From Eustoma russellianum (taxonomy: Eukaryota > Streptophyta > Magnoliopsida > Gentianales > Gentianaceae), in the NCBI GenBank assembly GCA_036186865.1, contig AP025067.1:14515122-14579121 (forward strand): a DNA stretch of 64,000 bases. Direction: 5' to 3'. The notes beneath the pieces are model-generated. The model had not been told where the DNA came from, ran no database searches, and saw only the letters and a program-made list of their open reading frames with translations. Positions within the stretch are counted from its first letter, which is position 1. Each line of letters opens with the position of its first letter. Below, piece after piece: positions 31,930-43,898 of this stretch. Both the position numbers and the translations under genes were made by a program.

Positions 31930-34900
31930 ATACATTAATATAGAATATTAGAGGCTTGCGTGCCTCTTTACCTAGATTGCGACAATTAATTAGTGAACAT
32001 CGTTTACATTTACTTGTTTTGATTGAACCAAAGCACGCCCCTTCTAATATCAACGTGTTTGGATTACGACTTGGCTTTACCCAATGGTATGTATCTCAAT
32101 CCGAGAAGATATGGGTTTTCTGGAAAGATTCGGATTTTCGCCTACTTGCTACATGTGATCAAGCACAGGTAGTCCATTTTACTATGCAGTTTCTTCCGCT
32201 GCAATTTCAGTTTGTTTTCTCTGCTGTCTACGCCCAGCACACGGCGTCTTCACGTCGCCCACTTTGGGATTCTCTATGTGCCTTTGGTGATTCTTCCACA
32301 CTACCTTGGTTAATTGGTGGCGATTTTAACACTTTTCGTGACTTGGGTGATCATCAAGGACGTTCACAACCCTCATTGTCGGTTTTACAAGATTTTAATG
32401 ATTGTATTGAACATTGTTTACTTATGACACCGTCTTATCAAGGATCTCGATTTACTTGGTCAGATGGTAGGGGCCTTGGTCGTGTTCGTCGCAGACTAGA
32501 TTGGATATTTATTAACTCAGCATTTCAAGATGTATTTGAGGACATGCAGCTCACGCATCTTCCGCGAGTTACCTCAGATCACACGGCTCTACTCTTTAAA
32601 TGCTGCTTCAATACTGCTACTGGGCATAGAACGTTCCGTTTTTTGGATTCTTGGTTGCTTCATCCGGATTTTTATTCTTACATACAAAATTCATGGTCCT
32701 CATATCCTACAACAGGAGGTATGTATGGTTTTTATTCAAAATTATTTCTGCTGAAAAAAGATATCCAACGTTGGAATAAAGATATTTTCGGGAATATTTT
32801 CCAAAATATTGCATATGCTGAGTCACATCTAAATCATATTGAGACACTCTGGGAGGCAGATCCTACCGAAATAAACAGACAGGCATACCACCGTGCTAAA
32901 GCAGAATATTTGCAAGCAGCTAATTATGAGTTACACTTTTGGAAGCAGAAGGCGAGGCTCAGATGGATAAATGAAGATGATGCAAATACCCGATATTTTC
33001 ATTCTATTGTTAAAGGACGGCGCACCACGCTACGCATTCAACAAATTCGTTCAACATCAGGCACACTCCACACAACTACATCGGATATAATGGCAGAAGC
33101 AGTTTCTTTTTATACAGCCTTATTTGCATGGGAGACTACATCTGATCATTCAGTCATATTATCACACATACCATGCTTAATCACGAACGCAGATAATGGT
33201 ATGCTTACGCAGTTGCCAACAGCTGCGGAAGTTAAGGAAGCCATATGGCATCTAGATCCACAGAGTGCAGCAGGGCCAGATGGATTTCATGGCAAATTTT
33301 ATCAGGCGTGTTGGCCAATTATTCATGCTGATGTTGTTAAAGCAGTACAGGAGTTCTTTCTAGGTGTTCCCCAACCAGAGTCATGGCTAGTGCAATGATT
33401 AAATTGATACCAAAGACTCAATCTCCTCAGACTTTCAGTGACTTTCGACCGATATGCCTTACAAATTTTCTCAGTAAAGTTTGTACCAGAATTATTGCTA
33501 CTCGCTTGGGCACTTTGCTTCCTAATTTGGTATCTCCGGAACAGAAAGGTTTCTTACCAGGTCACGATATATCTTCCCAAGTTCTTATGGCACGTGAGAT
33601 GATACATATGCTTGACAAAGGGGGTTCTCAGCTATGTTTGAAGTTGGATATGATGAAAGCATTTGACCGCGTCAGCTGGGAGTATTTAGACTTATTATTG
33701 CGGCAATTCGGCTTCTCTGCTTTTTTTGTTCGAATAATTTTAAACCACTTGAGTGCGACGACATTGTCAGTATTAATAAATGGGCAGCCTTCAACTTCTT
33801 TCAGGCCATTCCGAGGTGTAAAACAAGGTGATCCGCTTTCTCCGCTATTATTCATTTTATCATCAGAGGGTTTTAGCAGGGGCATCAAAAGTTTAGTGGC
33901 TACTAATAGACTGCAACCTTTTCGACTGGGACGCATTCCGTTTACTGTCACACATTTAGCATATGCAGATGATCTCCTTATCTTCCTTCGGGGCACACAG
34001 CGCAATCTGCGCCATTTTCGTACTTTCTTAACCTCCTATGAAAATGCATCTGGCCAAAAAATAAATTTCCACAAGAGTAGCTTCATATCATCTGCAAGCA
34101 CTTCATCTCAGCAGGATCGTGCTTTCCAAACTATATTGGGAATGCGCAAAACAACCCTGCCATTTCGATATCTTGGATCGTATTTACATAAAGGAATAAA
34201 TCGCAAGATTTTGCACATCCCTACTGCAGCACATCGACAACCGCATACAAGGATGGCATTCACGTTTTTTATCTACAGCTGGTCGTTTGGTACTGCTTCG
34301 CTCAGTGATCTCAGCTCTTCCACTACATCTTTTTGCTGCTGAGGTTTGCCAAGGTCAGTCATTAAGATTATTAACAGGAAAATGGCCTCTTTTTATTGGG
34401 GTAATCGTCATCATTGGGTTGCTTGGTCTAAGTTGGCTTTGCCATTTGAAGAAGGTGGGCTCGGACTTCGTGATCATACGAGTTTACAAAAAGCATATCT
34501 TTGTCGCATATGGTGGTCATATCACCAAAGAGACACCCTTTGGAGTAACTATATGCATGCGAAATATGGGCGCAGGGGGGACTTTATACCACGGCTTCCA
34601 GATTCTCCAATCTAGAAACTCATTTGCCGAATTCATACTCACTGCATTGCTCAGACAGAGGGGTCCGAACAGCATCTAACATGGAACTCACTTCAACGGG
34701 GGAGTTCTCCCTGAAATCCGCATATTCTGTTTGCCGCATGCCGTGTCCGACACTGCTTTCTGTAAAATTCATATGGTACAAACATCATTCACCAACCATT
34801 AAATTGTTTTTATGGTACATCTTCAACATGGCATTACCATTTGAGGATTACATTAGTAAATACTCTGCTTTTCGGCCCACACAATGTCCATTTTGTAAAC

Positions 34901-35781
34901 AACAGTCCGCAACAGTGGATCACATTTTCCTCTACTGCACACGTATACTTCATGTTTGGCATTACTTTGCGGTTGAGCTGTCAGGACCACTACTCACTTC
35001 TTTACATCTACGACAGTATTTGTTATCTTGGTGGTATCGTTCCTCCTTCGCATCTCTATTTGGGGTTTTAAAAATCGTTATTCCTGCTATAATTGTCTAC
35101 AACATATGGAGGTCATACACCGCACTAGTATATGGGGATTCAACTTCGTTTGCTGCTGCTACTCTTCGAGCCTCAATTCATTACGATATAGATATATGGG
35201 TAAAGTCCATCAAAGGTACAAAACTTGCAATGTCACCCCAAATGCATCTCTCATGGCTCCCCCAAATTCGGCCTCCACGACCGCTTCTCGTTCGTTGGCA
35301 AACCCCTCCATCCGGCCGATTAAAGATGAATATTGATGCTTCGGTTGGCAGGAATACCGCTGCCGGAGGGGTAATTCTACGGGATCATTTGGGTACCTGT
35401 GTGGGAGCAATCTCTTTTCGGCTACCACATTGTACTCCTTTTGCTGCAGAGACCCAGAGCGCATTGTTTGGTCTGTTATATTTTCTTCCTCTTTTTCGTG
35501 CCATTGTTCTGGAAACAGACTGTGCCCAACTTATTGCGCATTTGAAGCAACCAATTCCGGTCTTTGGGTGCTATCATCTTCGTCTGTTATGGGAACTATT
35601 GCGCCATCATCATTTGGATTATGTTCATGTATACCGAGAAGAAAATATAGCTGCACATTATCTTGCACAGCATTCCATGATGTTTCCTATTACTCAAAGT
35701 TACACTCGACATACACTGCCGTCACTTGTTCGTGGTGCAATGGCTTTGGACCTCTCCTCCGCAAATTTGCGAGTCCCTTAA
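31926..35781 (+). pseudogene. LINE D ORF2, multiple lesions
   Basis: This has the same domain order as the intact ORF2 of copy B. The endonuclease motifs IEPKH, GGDFNTFRD and TSDHTALL are intact, as are RT motifs DMMKAFDRVSW and YADDLLIF. Further on are zf-RVT CPFCKQQSATVDHIFLYC and RNase H NIDASVGRN with REENIAAHYLA. Lesions: TAG at 31941-31943 (sixth codon, conserved Trp), a 1-nt loss near 33378 before MASAMIKLIPK, shifts near 34200 and 34340, TAG at 34613-34615 (conserved Trp) and a shift near 34695. It is not functional as it stands. Confidence 0.9.
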
Positions 35782-35788
35782 TATGCAA

Positions 35789-35850
35789 GTCTTCCACATG
35801 GATTGGCATCTTACTATAGTCTCTGTCTGTCCCTTGCTTGGGACAGGCAG
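35789..35850 (+). other. LINE D 3' UTR box-hairpin module 1
   Basis: The box is 35789-35807 (GTCTTCCACATGGATTGGC), followed by a 15-nt spacer. The 28-nt hairpin 35823-35850 has an 11-bp stem with arms CTGTCTGTCCC/GGGACAGGCAG and one G.U pair. GGTATGAT follows. It starts 7 nt after the ORF2 stop. Confidence 0.75.
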
Positions 35851-36022
35851 ACCGGGTATGATCTTCTTTCACTACATCTTCCTGCTTTACATATGGTTCA
35901 TACATGGGCTCCTCTCAGAATTTATTATATTCATTGCATTAATGACTTTATTTTACATATTTGCTTGGACGGATGAGCGGATTTTATGGTGGTTACATAT
36001 GCACTATTTGGATCTCATCCAA

Positions 36023-36084
36023 GTCTTCCATATGGATTGGCGTTACATCTATTTCTCTGCCAGCGCTACACTTAGTGCTGGCAG
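36023..36084 (+). other. LINE D 3' UTR box-hairpin module 2
   Basis: The box is 36023-36041 (GTCTTCCATATGGATTGGC), followed by a 15-nt spacer. The 28-nt hairpin 36057-36084 has a 12-bp stem with arms CTGCCAGCGCTA/TAGTGCTGGCAG, and ACTTGGTATGAT follows. Loop and stem sequence differ from module 1 while pairing is kept. Confidence 0.75.
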
Positions 36085-36385
36085 ACTTGGTATGATCTGC
36101 CTTGAACTCTTTTTCCACAATTCACGATTTTATATGCTTCTGCTTCACTCAGCTCTTATTATTTTGGATGCATGGACGGGAACACGGATGGGAACACTAC
36201 TCGCTTTTCTTCTACTGGCCGCTGGCGAAACAACTGTTTGGACAAGGCCTACTCATCGGATTTGGATGATCACCTGGCGTTGGATTTTCTTATGTCTATG
36301 TATCATTGGGTTTCTATGTATTTTCATATTACAAAAAAGCGCATATCAACAGTCCATTTATATAAATATGTACGCTTTTCCCTTC

Positions 36386-36420
36386 GCCAAGTTTTATCCA
36401 CAAGGGTGGTTTTACTTGGC
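36386..36420 (+). other. LINE D terminal 3' hairpin
   Basis: The outer arms are GCCAAG and CTTGGC, and the inner arms CCAC and GTGG enclose an AAGG loop. It is the same element as in the other tails, one base shorter. Confidence 0.6.
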
Positions 36421-36568
36421 AAGGTTTTGATGCGGCATATCATATATCAAATGGATGTTGATAAGCATACACTGCTATTATCGTTTTGTTTCTTTTGATG
36501 TAATAAGGTTTTCCTCCACCACAAGTGAGGTTTTCATAATAAAATTTCCTTTATATAATATATATATA

Positions 36569-36773
36569 TATATATGTACGCTTTTTCCTTTGCCAAGGTT
36601 TTATCCACAAGGGTGGTTTTACTTGGCAAGGTTTTAATGCGGCATATCATATATGATTGGAGGCATCAAATTATCTGTTCGCTATACTATTATTTTGCAT
36701 TCATTGACAAACATTGTAATATGGTTTTCCTCCACCATAAGTGAGGCATAATAAAAATTTTCTTTTCTTGCCA
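36569..36773 (+). mobile_element. LINE copy E: short 3' tail
   Basis: About 200 bases start at tatatgtacgctttttcc and run through the terminal hairpin (36592-36627), GCGGCATATCATATATG, and CCTCCACCATAAGTGAGG to ataataaaaattttc. The rest of the LINE is absent. TA tracts lie on both sides. Its body after the hairpin resembles copy C. Confidence 0.75.
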
Positions 36774-36774
36774 A

Positions 36775-36805
<31 letters not shown>

Positions 36806-36858
36806 TATATATACATATATACATATATACATATATATATATATATGTATATGTATAT
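36774..36858. repeat. (TA)n/(CA)n microsatellite between LINE E and F
   Basis: Alternating TA, CA and TACA simple repeat of about 80 bp. LINE F starts at its right edge. Confidence 0.9.
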
Positions 36859-36904
36859 AGGCCTTTCTTTGCCATCTAATTACAACGTAATTCATTCTTC
36901 CATA

Positions 36905-38197
36905 ATGTCGACATTGAAGCCGCCATCTTTCGCCGATATTGTCGCCGGCGACACATCTGCGCAGAAGATTAGTATTTCGCCCAAAACCGTTTTGCGACAC
37001 AAAGTTATTCCTATGATCTCATTTCTTGACTCTGAAATCGATGCCCTAGCCGCGCCATTCAAACATTCATTGGTTGGAACGTTTTGGTATGGTCGACCTC
37101 CGTTGAAGGTGATACGGGATGTTTTTGAAAAAATTGGGTTTTATCAAGATTTACGTGTAACCCTCATCGATCAAACCCACATTCTTTTAAATTTTCGCCA
37201 TGAAGCAGATTATCTCAGATGTTTTTATCGTAGATCATGGCTTATATCAGGATGTCATATGCGTATAACAAAATGGACTGTTAATTTTGATCCATCCGCC
37301 GATGTACCCATTGTTCCAGTATGGGTTGCCCTACCTGGCTTGCCAATTCATCTGCACTGTCGCGATGCTCTCTTTGAAATTGTGAAACCAATTGGCTGTC
37401 CAATTAAGCTAGATGTCGCGACCACAGACGGTCTCAGGCCATCCGTGGCTCGAATATGTGTTGAGGTTGATGTCTCACAAGATTTGCCACAAAAATTTAT
37501 TTACAAGCAAAGAATAGACTCATACTGCAGTCGGTGATATATGAAGATTTGCCCAAGTTTTGTACTTGCCATCGTCTTGGGCATGCTCCGGCGTCATGTC
37601 CGCCAAAATTATCCTCGCCTTCGTCAGTTCCACCACCTCCACCGCCACCGCCGCCTCGCCCGTCAAAACAACGATGGACCCCTGTAAAGAAGAAATCAAC
37701 AGCACCACCTTCTGCGGCACCATCATCTTCCGTGCCACCTCAAAACTCTATGCTTGACATGCTACATGCTGAGATGCCTCCATCGGATGCTCATCTAGGC
37801 ACCATCGGCACCAGTGATGAGCCAGAAAATGAGGATGAAGACCAGCTGCAAGACGCTTTCTGTGATGCAGCAGATCATCAAATGCCAGATGACGTCACAC
37901 ATATGGATATTGGACATTCGTCAGATAATGATTTGCCAACTGATGTCCATGCTGCGGACATTCCTACTGTGCCTGAAGAAGTTGCACGTCGCATGCAATT
38001 GCTTGAAGCATCACCTGATGATGAAATATTAATCTCCAGACTACATGATCAGACCGAGGAGGCACCATTCATAACAGTCGTTCCCCGTAAGAAAACGTCA
38101 AGCCCGAAAAGACCTGCCCCCTCTGTCGCCATCCACCATTTTGACGCGCAGTGCATCTCAAATCATCCAGGGAAGTGCCTCTAACCTTACTCAATGA
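36905..38197 (+). pseudogene. LINE F ORF1, frameshifted
   Basis: The DUF4283 part is well kept (SFADIVAGD, TFWYGRPPLKVIRDVF, LRCFYRRSW, VPVWVALPGLPIHLH). A 1-nt gain near 37495 shifts the frame just before the knuckle. The knuckle itself has lost one residue (FCTCHRLGHAPASC instead of CX2CX4HX4C). A second shift near 38095 hides the conserved tail. The ATGA junction with ORF2 is still present at 38194-38197. Confidence 0.87.
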
Positions 38198-41100
38198 ATA
38201 TATTAATATGGAAGATTCGAGGCATGCGTACGTCATTACCTCGATTACAACAGTTGATTAGAGAACATCGTTTAAATTTAGTTGCTTTAATTAAACCTAA
38301 GCATACTCCATCACAAGTACATAGATTTGGTTTGCGTCTTGGATTTTCACACTGTTATGCTTTACAGTCGGAACATATCTGGTTTTTTTGGCGTGATAAT
38401 GAGTTCCGTTTGCTTGCCACACAAGATCAAGATCAAGTGATCCATCTGACTTTATCATCGGTTTCGCTGCAATAGACTTTTGTTCTCTCTTTAGCCTATG
38501 CAAAACATACTGCTTCACAGCGTTAGCATTTATGGCGCTCAATAAGTGATTTTGCCACGGGGATACAGTTACCTTGGATGGTTGGAGGCGATTTCAATAC
38601 GTTTCGCGCCCTTGAAGATCATAACGGCCGCTCCACACCTTCTTTATCTGCTCTACAAGATTTTAATGACTGTATAGAAGCATGTTCTCTCATGTCGCCG
38701 CCATATCAAGGTTTGCGTTTTACTTGGGCTGAAGGTCGCGGTCTAGGACGAGTTCGACGACGGCTGGACTGGCTTTTTGTCAATTCATTGTTGCATGATA
38801 TGTTTGACACTTTGCGGCTTTCTCATTTACCATGCGTTACATCAGATCACACTCCACTTCTTATATAATGTCAGCTAAGCACTCAGTCTACCCGTCGCTC
38901 ATTCCGTTTTTTAGATGCATGGCTTCACCACCCAGATTTTCATACTTATGTGAAGAATCCATGGCTATCATATCCAACTACAGGAGGCATCCGTGGTTTC
39001 TATACGAAATTATTTTCCCTTAGGAAAGACATTCAACACTAGAATAAGAATATATTTGGGAACATTTTCAGCACTCTGAAGCATCCAGAGGAGCAGCTTA
39101 ATAGAGCAAAAAGTACTTGGGACGCTAGCCCCATGGAAGAGACACGCGAGGCATTTTATAAGGCCAAAGCACATTACTTGCTAGCCTCAAATTATGAATT
39201 GCAATACTGGAAACAAAAGGCGCGGGTAAAATGGCTACAAGAAGGCGATGCTAATACCCGATACTTTCACTCCCTCGTCAAAGGTAATCGTTCACAGCTA
39301 TGTATTCGACAGATTCGGAATTCGCATGGAACAGTGTTGACAGATCCGGATGACATCATGACAGCCGTTGTCGCATTTTACACGGAATTATTCGCTCGTG
39401 CGCCCATAAATAATCACTCAGCTATACTATCACACATTCCACATCTAATATCTGAAGCAGATAATCTCATGCTTACACAGTTACCATTGGAGTCAGAGGT
39501 AAAAGCGGCTGTATGGAGTCTAGACCCGCAGAGTGCCGCAGGGCCAGATGGTTTTCATGGAAATTTCTACCGTTCATGTTGGACTATAATACATTTGGAT
39601 GTTCTAAAAGCGGTACATGAGTTTTTCATTGGAGTCCCACAGCCGACTGTCATGGCTAGTGCTTTACTTACGTTGATCCCAAAAACACAGTCTACACAGA
39701 CGTTTGGAGATTTTTGCCCTATTTGTCTTAAAAATTTCCTGAGCAAGGTTTGCACTCGTATTATTGCCACTCGTTTGGGTCAGCTGCTACCACAGTTAAT
39801 TTCGCCGGAACAAACAGGATTTCTTCCTGGTCATGATATTTCGACTCAAGTGTTATTGGCCCGAGAAATGGTCCACATGATGGATAGAGGGGGATCTCAA
39901 TTATGCCTGCAGTTAGATATGATGAAGGCTTTCGATCGGGTAAGTTGGGAATATCTTGAACTACTATTGCGCAAATTTGGTTTCTCGGATTTTTTCATTC
40001 GGATTGTCATCAACCACCTAAGTGCTACAAGGTTGTCAGTCTTAATCAATGGGCAGCCATCGGCCTCTTTTCGGCCTTTTAGGAGAGTCAAGCAGGGTGA
40101 TCCCTTGTCACCCTTACTATTTATTCTATCATCTGAAGGGTTCAACAGAGGACTAAAGGCTCTAGTTGCAGCGGGCAACATACAATCATTTCGCCTGGGG
40201 AGAATACCAATGGCCATCTCTCACTTGGCCTATGCGGATGACTTGCTTATTTTTCTACGAGGTACACAACAATCTCAGACGTTTCCACTCATTCCTCACT
40301 ATGTATGAAAATGCATCAGGACAAAAGGTGAATTTTAATAAAAGTAGTTTCGTACCATCGTCTAGTGTCACCTCAAGTCAATGTCGGATATTCAAAGACA
40401 TACTAGGCATGCGGGCAACAACTCTGCCTTTTAGATATCTTGGTTCATATCTTCATAAGGGGATCACTCGGTCCATATATTGTTCGACCCTCTTACAACA
40501 TGTTGATGACCGCCTACACGGCTGGCATTCTCGTCTTCTCTCCTCGGCGGGAAGATTAGTACTTTTACGTTCCGTGATTGCAGCGCTTCCGCTTCATATT
40601 CTGGCAGCAGGCGGTTTGCCCAAGTCAGTCATTCAAATGATAGACAGAAAGATGTCAGCATTTTATTGGGGGGATAGGCATCATTGGGTGGCATGGAAAA
40701 AAATCACAACGCCTGTTGAAGAAGGTGGCTTAGGCCTTCGTAACCTAAGCGACTTACATCAAGCATATCAGTGTCAGATTTTGTGGACATATCAAAAGCA
40801 AAATACTTTATGGAGTCAGTTAATGCATATGAAATACAGAAGGTGGGGCGATTATCATCCGTGACTTCCCGACTCAGCAGTATGGAAACTCATATGTCGA
40901 ATTCGCCACACTTGTATCTCTCAAACAATTGGTGCGGGATCTTTTCTTTCATGGACATCTACACCCACATGCGAGTTTACTCTCAAGACTGCCTATGATA
41001 TTTGTAGGGTGTCACGACCAACACAGCTCTCTACAAAATTTATTTGGTTCAAGCAGCATTCCCCATCCACAAGAATATTGTTGTGGCGCCTCTTTCATTC

Positions 41101-42050
41101 GGCCATGCCATTTGAAGACTACATAGGACGGTATTTGGTGGCACGTCCTATGCAATGTCCTTTTTGCAGAGCACACTCAGCCACAGTGGACCATATCTTC
41201 ATTTACTGCAGTCACATTAGCTATTTATGGGGTTTTTTTGCTGCAGAGTTGCATGGAATACTTCCGACGTCACTATCTCTGCGTCAGTATTTATTAGCTT
41301 GGTGGTATCGTTCCACTCCTTCATCATTATTTGGGGTTTTAAAGATAGTCATTCCAGCAATTATATTTTCAAACATTTGGCGGCATTATGCGCAATTAGT
41401 ATATGGGGACTCTACAACCTTTTCGACTGCGGGGCTACGAAATTCTATACACTTTGATATTCACATGTGGATACTGAAGATACAGGGATCCAAACTTGCA
41501 GCGGGGCCAACTCTCTCTCTCCTGGATCCCCCGGATTCGTCCTCCGCGTCTCCGCTTTATTCGGTGGCAAACTCCTCCTTTAGGTAGACTCAAATTAAAT
41601 GTTGATGCAGCAGTTGGCCGCCACTACGCCGCGGGTGGGGCAATATTGCACGATCCAGAGGGTCATTGTGTGCGTGCACTTTCATTTCGTCTGCCTCCAA
41701 GTACACCTTTGCTGGCAGAGATTCAGGATACTCTTTTTGGCTTGATGTATTTTCTCCCCTTCTATCGTTTGATCATAATTGAATCTGATTGTGCTCAAAT
41801 GTTGTCACGACTGCATCAGCCACAACATGTTTCTGGCAACTATCATCTACGACTGCTACATACAATGCTTCATCATCATAGGCTGGAGATCATTCACACA
41901 TATCGTGAGGCTAATATGCCAGCTCATTACCTTGCTCAACACGCGATGATACATCCTGCGACAAGTGTTTTCAACAGACACAATCTCCCAGCTTTGGTCC
42001 GTGCATCACTCACATTGGATCTCACATCGGTGAGTTTGCGCACAGGCTGA
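38194..42050 (+). pseudogene. LINE F ORF2, endonuclease Glu lost
   Basis: This has the same layout as copy B. The endonuclease Glu of IEPKH is Lys here (IKPKH), a catalytic loss in addition to a stop near 38473 and another near 38866. GGDFNTFRA and TSDHTPLL are kept. RT motifs DMMKAFDRVSW and YADDLLIF are present, within a long open stretch at 39133-40308, followed by frameshifts near 40290 and stops near 40862 and in the zf-RVT region. RNase H has LNVDAAVGRHYAAGG, and the fourth catalytic position is His in MPAHYLAQHAM. A TAG at 39040-39042 replaces a conserved Trp. Confidence 0.88.
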
Positions 42051-42057
42051 CAATCTA

Positions 42058-42119
42058 GTTTTCCTCATGGATTGGCAACTTTTAACATATTCTGCCCGTA
42101 CCATAATGGTTACGGGCAG
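42058..42119 (+). other. LINE F 3' UTR box-hairpin module 1
   Basis: The box is 42058-42076 (gttttcctcatggattggc), followed by a 15-nt spacer. The 28-nt hairpin 42092-42119 has 9-bp arms CTGCCCGTA/TACGGGCAG. It starts 7 nt after the ORF2 stop. Confidence 0.72.
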
Positions 42120-42267
42120 GCACGGTACGCATTGCATTCATTTGGTTCACTGCTGCATCTTTCGTATCCTCACCATACTTAATGCTTTCTTTTTTCATGC
42201 TATCAATGGTCAACGCCGACACTACGCCGCCCACTTGGCGAGACACCGCCAACTTCACACAACTAAT

Positions 42268-42329
42268 GTCTTCCATAAGGATTGGCTACGTCAAACTTTC
42301 TCTGTCTGTACTTTAATAAGTGCAGGCAG
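42268..42329 (+). other. LINE F 3' UTR box-hairpin module 2
   Basis: The box is 42268-42286 (GTCTTCCATAAGGATTGGC), followed by a 15-nt spacer. The 28-nt hairpin 42302-42329 has a 12-bp stem, CTGTCTGTACTT/AAGTGCAGGCAG, with two G.U pairs and a TAAT loop. Module 3 follows after 4 nt. Confidence 0.75.
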
Positions 42330-42333
42330 TCTC

Positions 42334-42395
42334 GTCTTCCAAATGGATTGGCGTGTATCCGATATCTCTGCCGGCACATTGGGTTGTGCCGGTAG
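42334..42395 (+). other. LINE F 3' UTR box-hairpin module 3
   Basis: The box is 42334-42352 (GTCTTCCAAATGGATTGGC), followed by a 15-nt spacer. The 28-nt hairpin 42368-42395 has arms CTGCCGGCACA/TGTGCCGGTAG with one G.U pair, and GGTATGAT follows. Confidence 0.75.
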
Positions 42396-42749
42396 ACCAG
42401 GTATGATTTACCTCCAACTCCCCTCACATATTTCATTATGTCTTGGACTTCTGCTTTACTCAGCCCTATATTTCTGTCATGCGTGGACGAGGATATGGAT
42501 CGCAATTATACTTCAGACATTACATGCGGTTGTCGCTACTTGTTTGGATACATGGACGGAAACATGGCTCGCACTCCTTTTCTTGGGCTTTGGCGTGAAT
42601 ACCGACTGGATACGAGGAAACCATCATGCGAGGATGACATGGCATTTTTTTTATTACGTTTGTGTAATATTCAGATTTCAAGTTCTTTTTCATTACATGA
42701 TAGCGCATATCAACAGTCCATCTATATAAATATGTACGCTTTTTCCTTC

Positions 42750-42785
42750 GCCAAGGTTTTATCCACAAGGGTGGTTTTACTTGGC
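42750..42785 (+). other. LINE F terminal 3' hairpin
   Basis: The outer arms are GCCAAG/CTTGGC and the inner arms CCAC/GTGG with loop AAGG. It is the canonical form of the tail element. Confidence 0.6.
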
Positions 42786-42921
42786 AAGGTTTTAACGCGG
42801 CATATCATATATGGAATGGATGTTGATAATCATATACTGCTACTATCGTTCTTGTTTCATTTGTTGTAATAAGGTTTTCCTCCGCCACAAGCGAGGGTTA
42901 TCATAATAAAATTTTCTTTTC

Positions 42922-42937
42922 AAAAAAATATGTATAT
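42922..42937. repeat. Target-site duplication of LINE G, left copy
   Basis: aaaaaaatatgtatat is repeated exactly at 49273-49288. It lies at the end of LINE F, so G inserted into F's tail. Confidence 0.88.
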
Positions 42938-43084
42938 TTTTTTTATTAAAGAAAATTTTGTTATTATTTAAATCCCTCATTTGTGGCGGAGGAAAACCTT
43001 ATTACAAAAAAGAGTACAAAACGAAAGTAGCAGTGTATGATTATCAAACATCCAAGTATATATGATATGCCGCATTAAAACCTT

Positions 43085-43120
43085 GCCAAGTAAAACCACC
43101 CTTGTAGATAAAACCTTAGC
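43085..43120 (-). other. LINE G terminal 3' hairpin
   Basis: On the minus strand the arms are GCTAAG and CTTGGC, giving one U.G wobble. This is an intermediate between the C-G form of copy F and the U-A form of copy B. The inner arms are CTAC and GTGG. Confidence 0.6.
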
Positions 43121-43412
43121 AAAGGAAAAAGCGTACATATTTATATAGATGGAATGCTGATATGCGCTACCGTGAAGAAATAAATAAATTACAATCCAAA
43201 ATGAGTACAAAAGTCGCAAATAGAGAGGACATCCTGCAGAGGTTCGCCGTTGATGAGTCCTCGTTCCAGCAGAGAGAGCAGAGCCGACAGTGACAAAGCA
43301 GACCAAAAAGAGATGTTGTGTCCATGCACAAAAGAAATACATGGCTGAGTAAATGTAACATAGATGACACACTGAAGAGATCCAGGCAAAAAGAATGGGA
43401 AACATACCAAGT

Positions 43413-43474
43413 CTGCTGGTTCACAATAAGGCATCGACAGATGTAATTGTAAAATGCCAATCCATATGGAAGAC
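43413..43474 (-). other. LINE G 3' UTR box-hairpin module 3 (weak stem)
   Basis: The box is 43456-43474 (minus-strand GTCTTCCATATGGATTGGC, exact consensus), followed by a 15-nt spacer and the 28-nt segment 43413-43440. Pairing of the stem is interrupted by mismatches, so this copy looks decayed. Confidence 0.6.
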
Positions 43475-43635
43475 TTGTAACTGTAAAGGACCACGTGCTT
43501 GCATGTAGAAATACCTCGCCCCAGCAGTCAGATACACATGAACAACTCGAGAAAAGGAGAATTTGCGCTGAGTGAAGCAGATAGACAGTATATAATGAAA
43601 GATCAGTGACGACCAGAAAGAAAATCATACCAAGC

Positions 43636-43697
43636 CTGCCTGCCCCAATTATTGGGCAGGCAGAGAAAGGGAGAATGCGCCAATCCATACGGAAGAC
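43636..43697 (-). other. LINE G 3' UTR box-hairpin module 2
   Basis: The box is 43679-43697 (GTCTTCCGTATGGATTGGC), followed by a 15-nt spacer. The 28-nt hairpin 43636-43663 has a perfect 10-bp stem CTGCCTGCCC/GGGCAGGCAG. GCTTGGTATGAT follows. Confidence 0.77.
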
Positions 43698-43898
43698 ATG
43701 AAAAGGGCACAACTTGTGGGCCGCCAAGTTGGGGTCCAATGCAGCTAACCAGTGTGCGGGCAGCGTCTCATCCGGGTGCCACGCAAGTGAGTAAGACAAT
43801 GTCCAATCCATCCAGAAATACATAATGAAGCAATGGTAAGAGCAATCAACCAACAATGAGAAATAATGAAAGCCAATAAGGAATAAATCATACCAAAC

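Larger units (their letters stand above)
30536..36545 (+). mobile_element. LINE copy D: near-full-length, mutated
   Basis: The copy contains a GC-rich 5' UTR (GCCGCCGCC-type, near 30570), ORF1, ORF2 and a 3' UTR with two box-hairpin modules. The terminal hairpin is at 36386-36420, with CCTCCACCACAAGTGAGG and AATAAAA near 36538. (TA)n lies on both sides, hiding any target duplication. Confidence 0.9.
36859..42921 (+). mobile_element. LINE copy F: near-full-length, mutated
   Basis: The copy has ORF1, ORF2 and a 3' UTR with three box-hairpin modules. The GC-rich 5' UTR is missing, so it is slightly 5'-truncated. It ends aataaaattttcttttc followed by an A/TA tract into which copy G later inserted. 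Confidence 0.9.
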
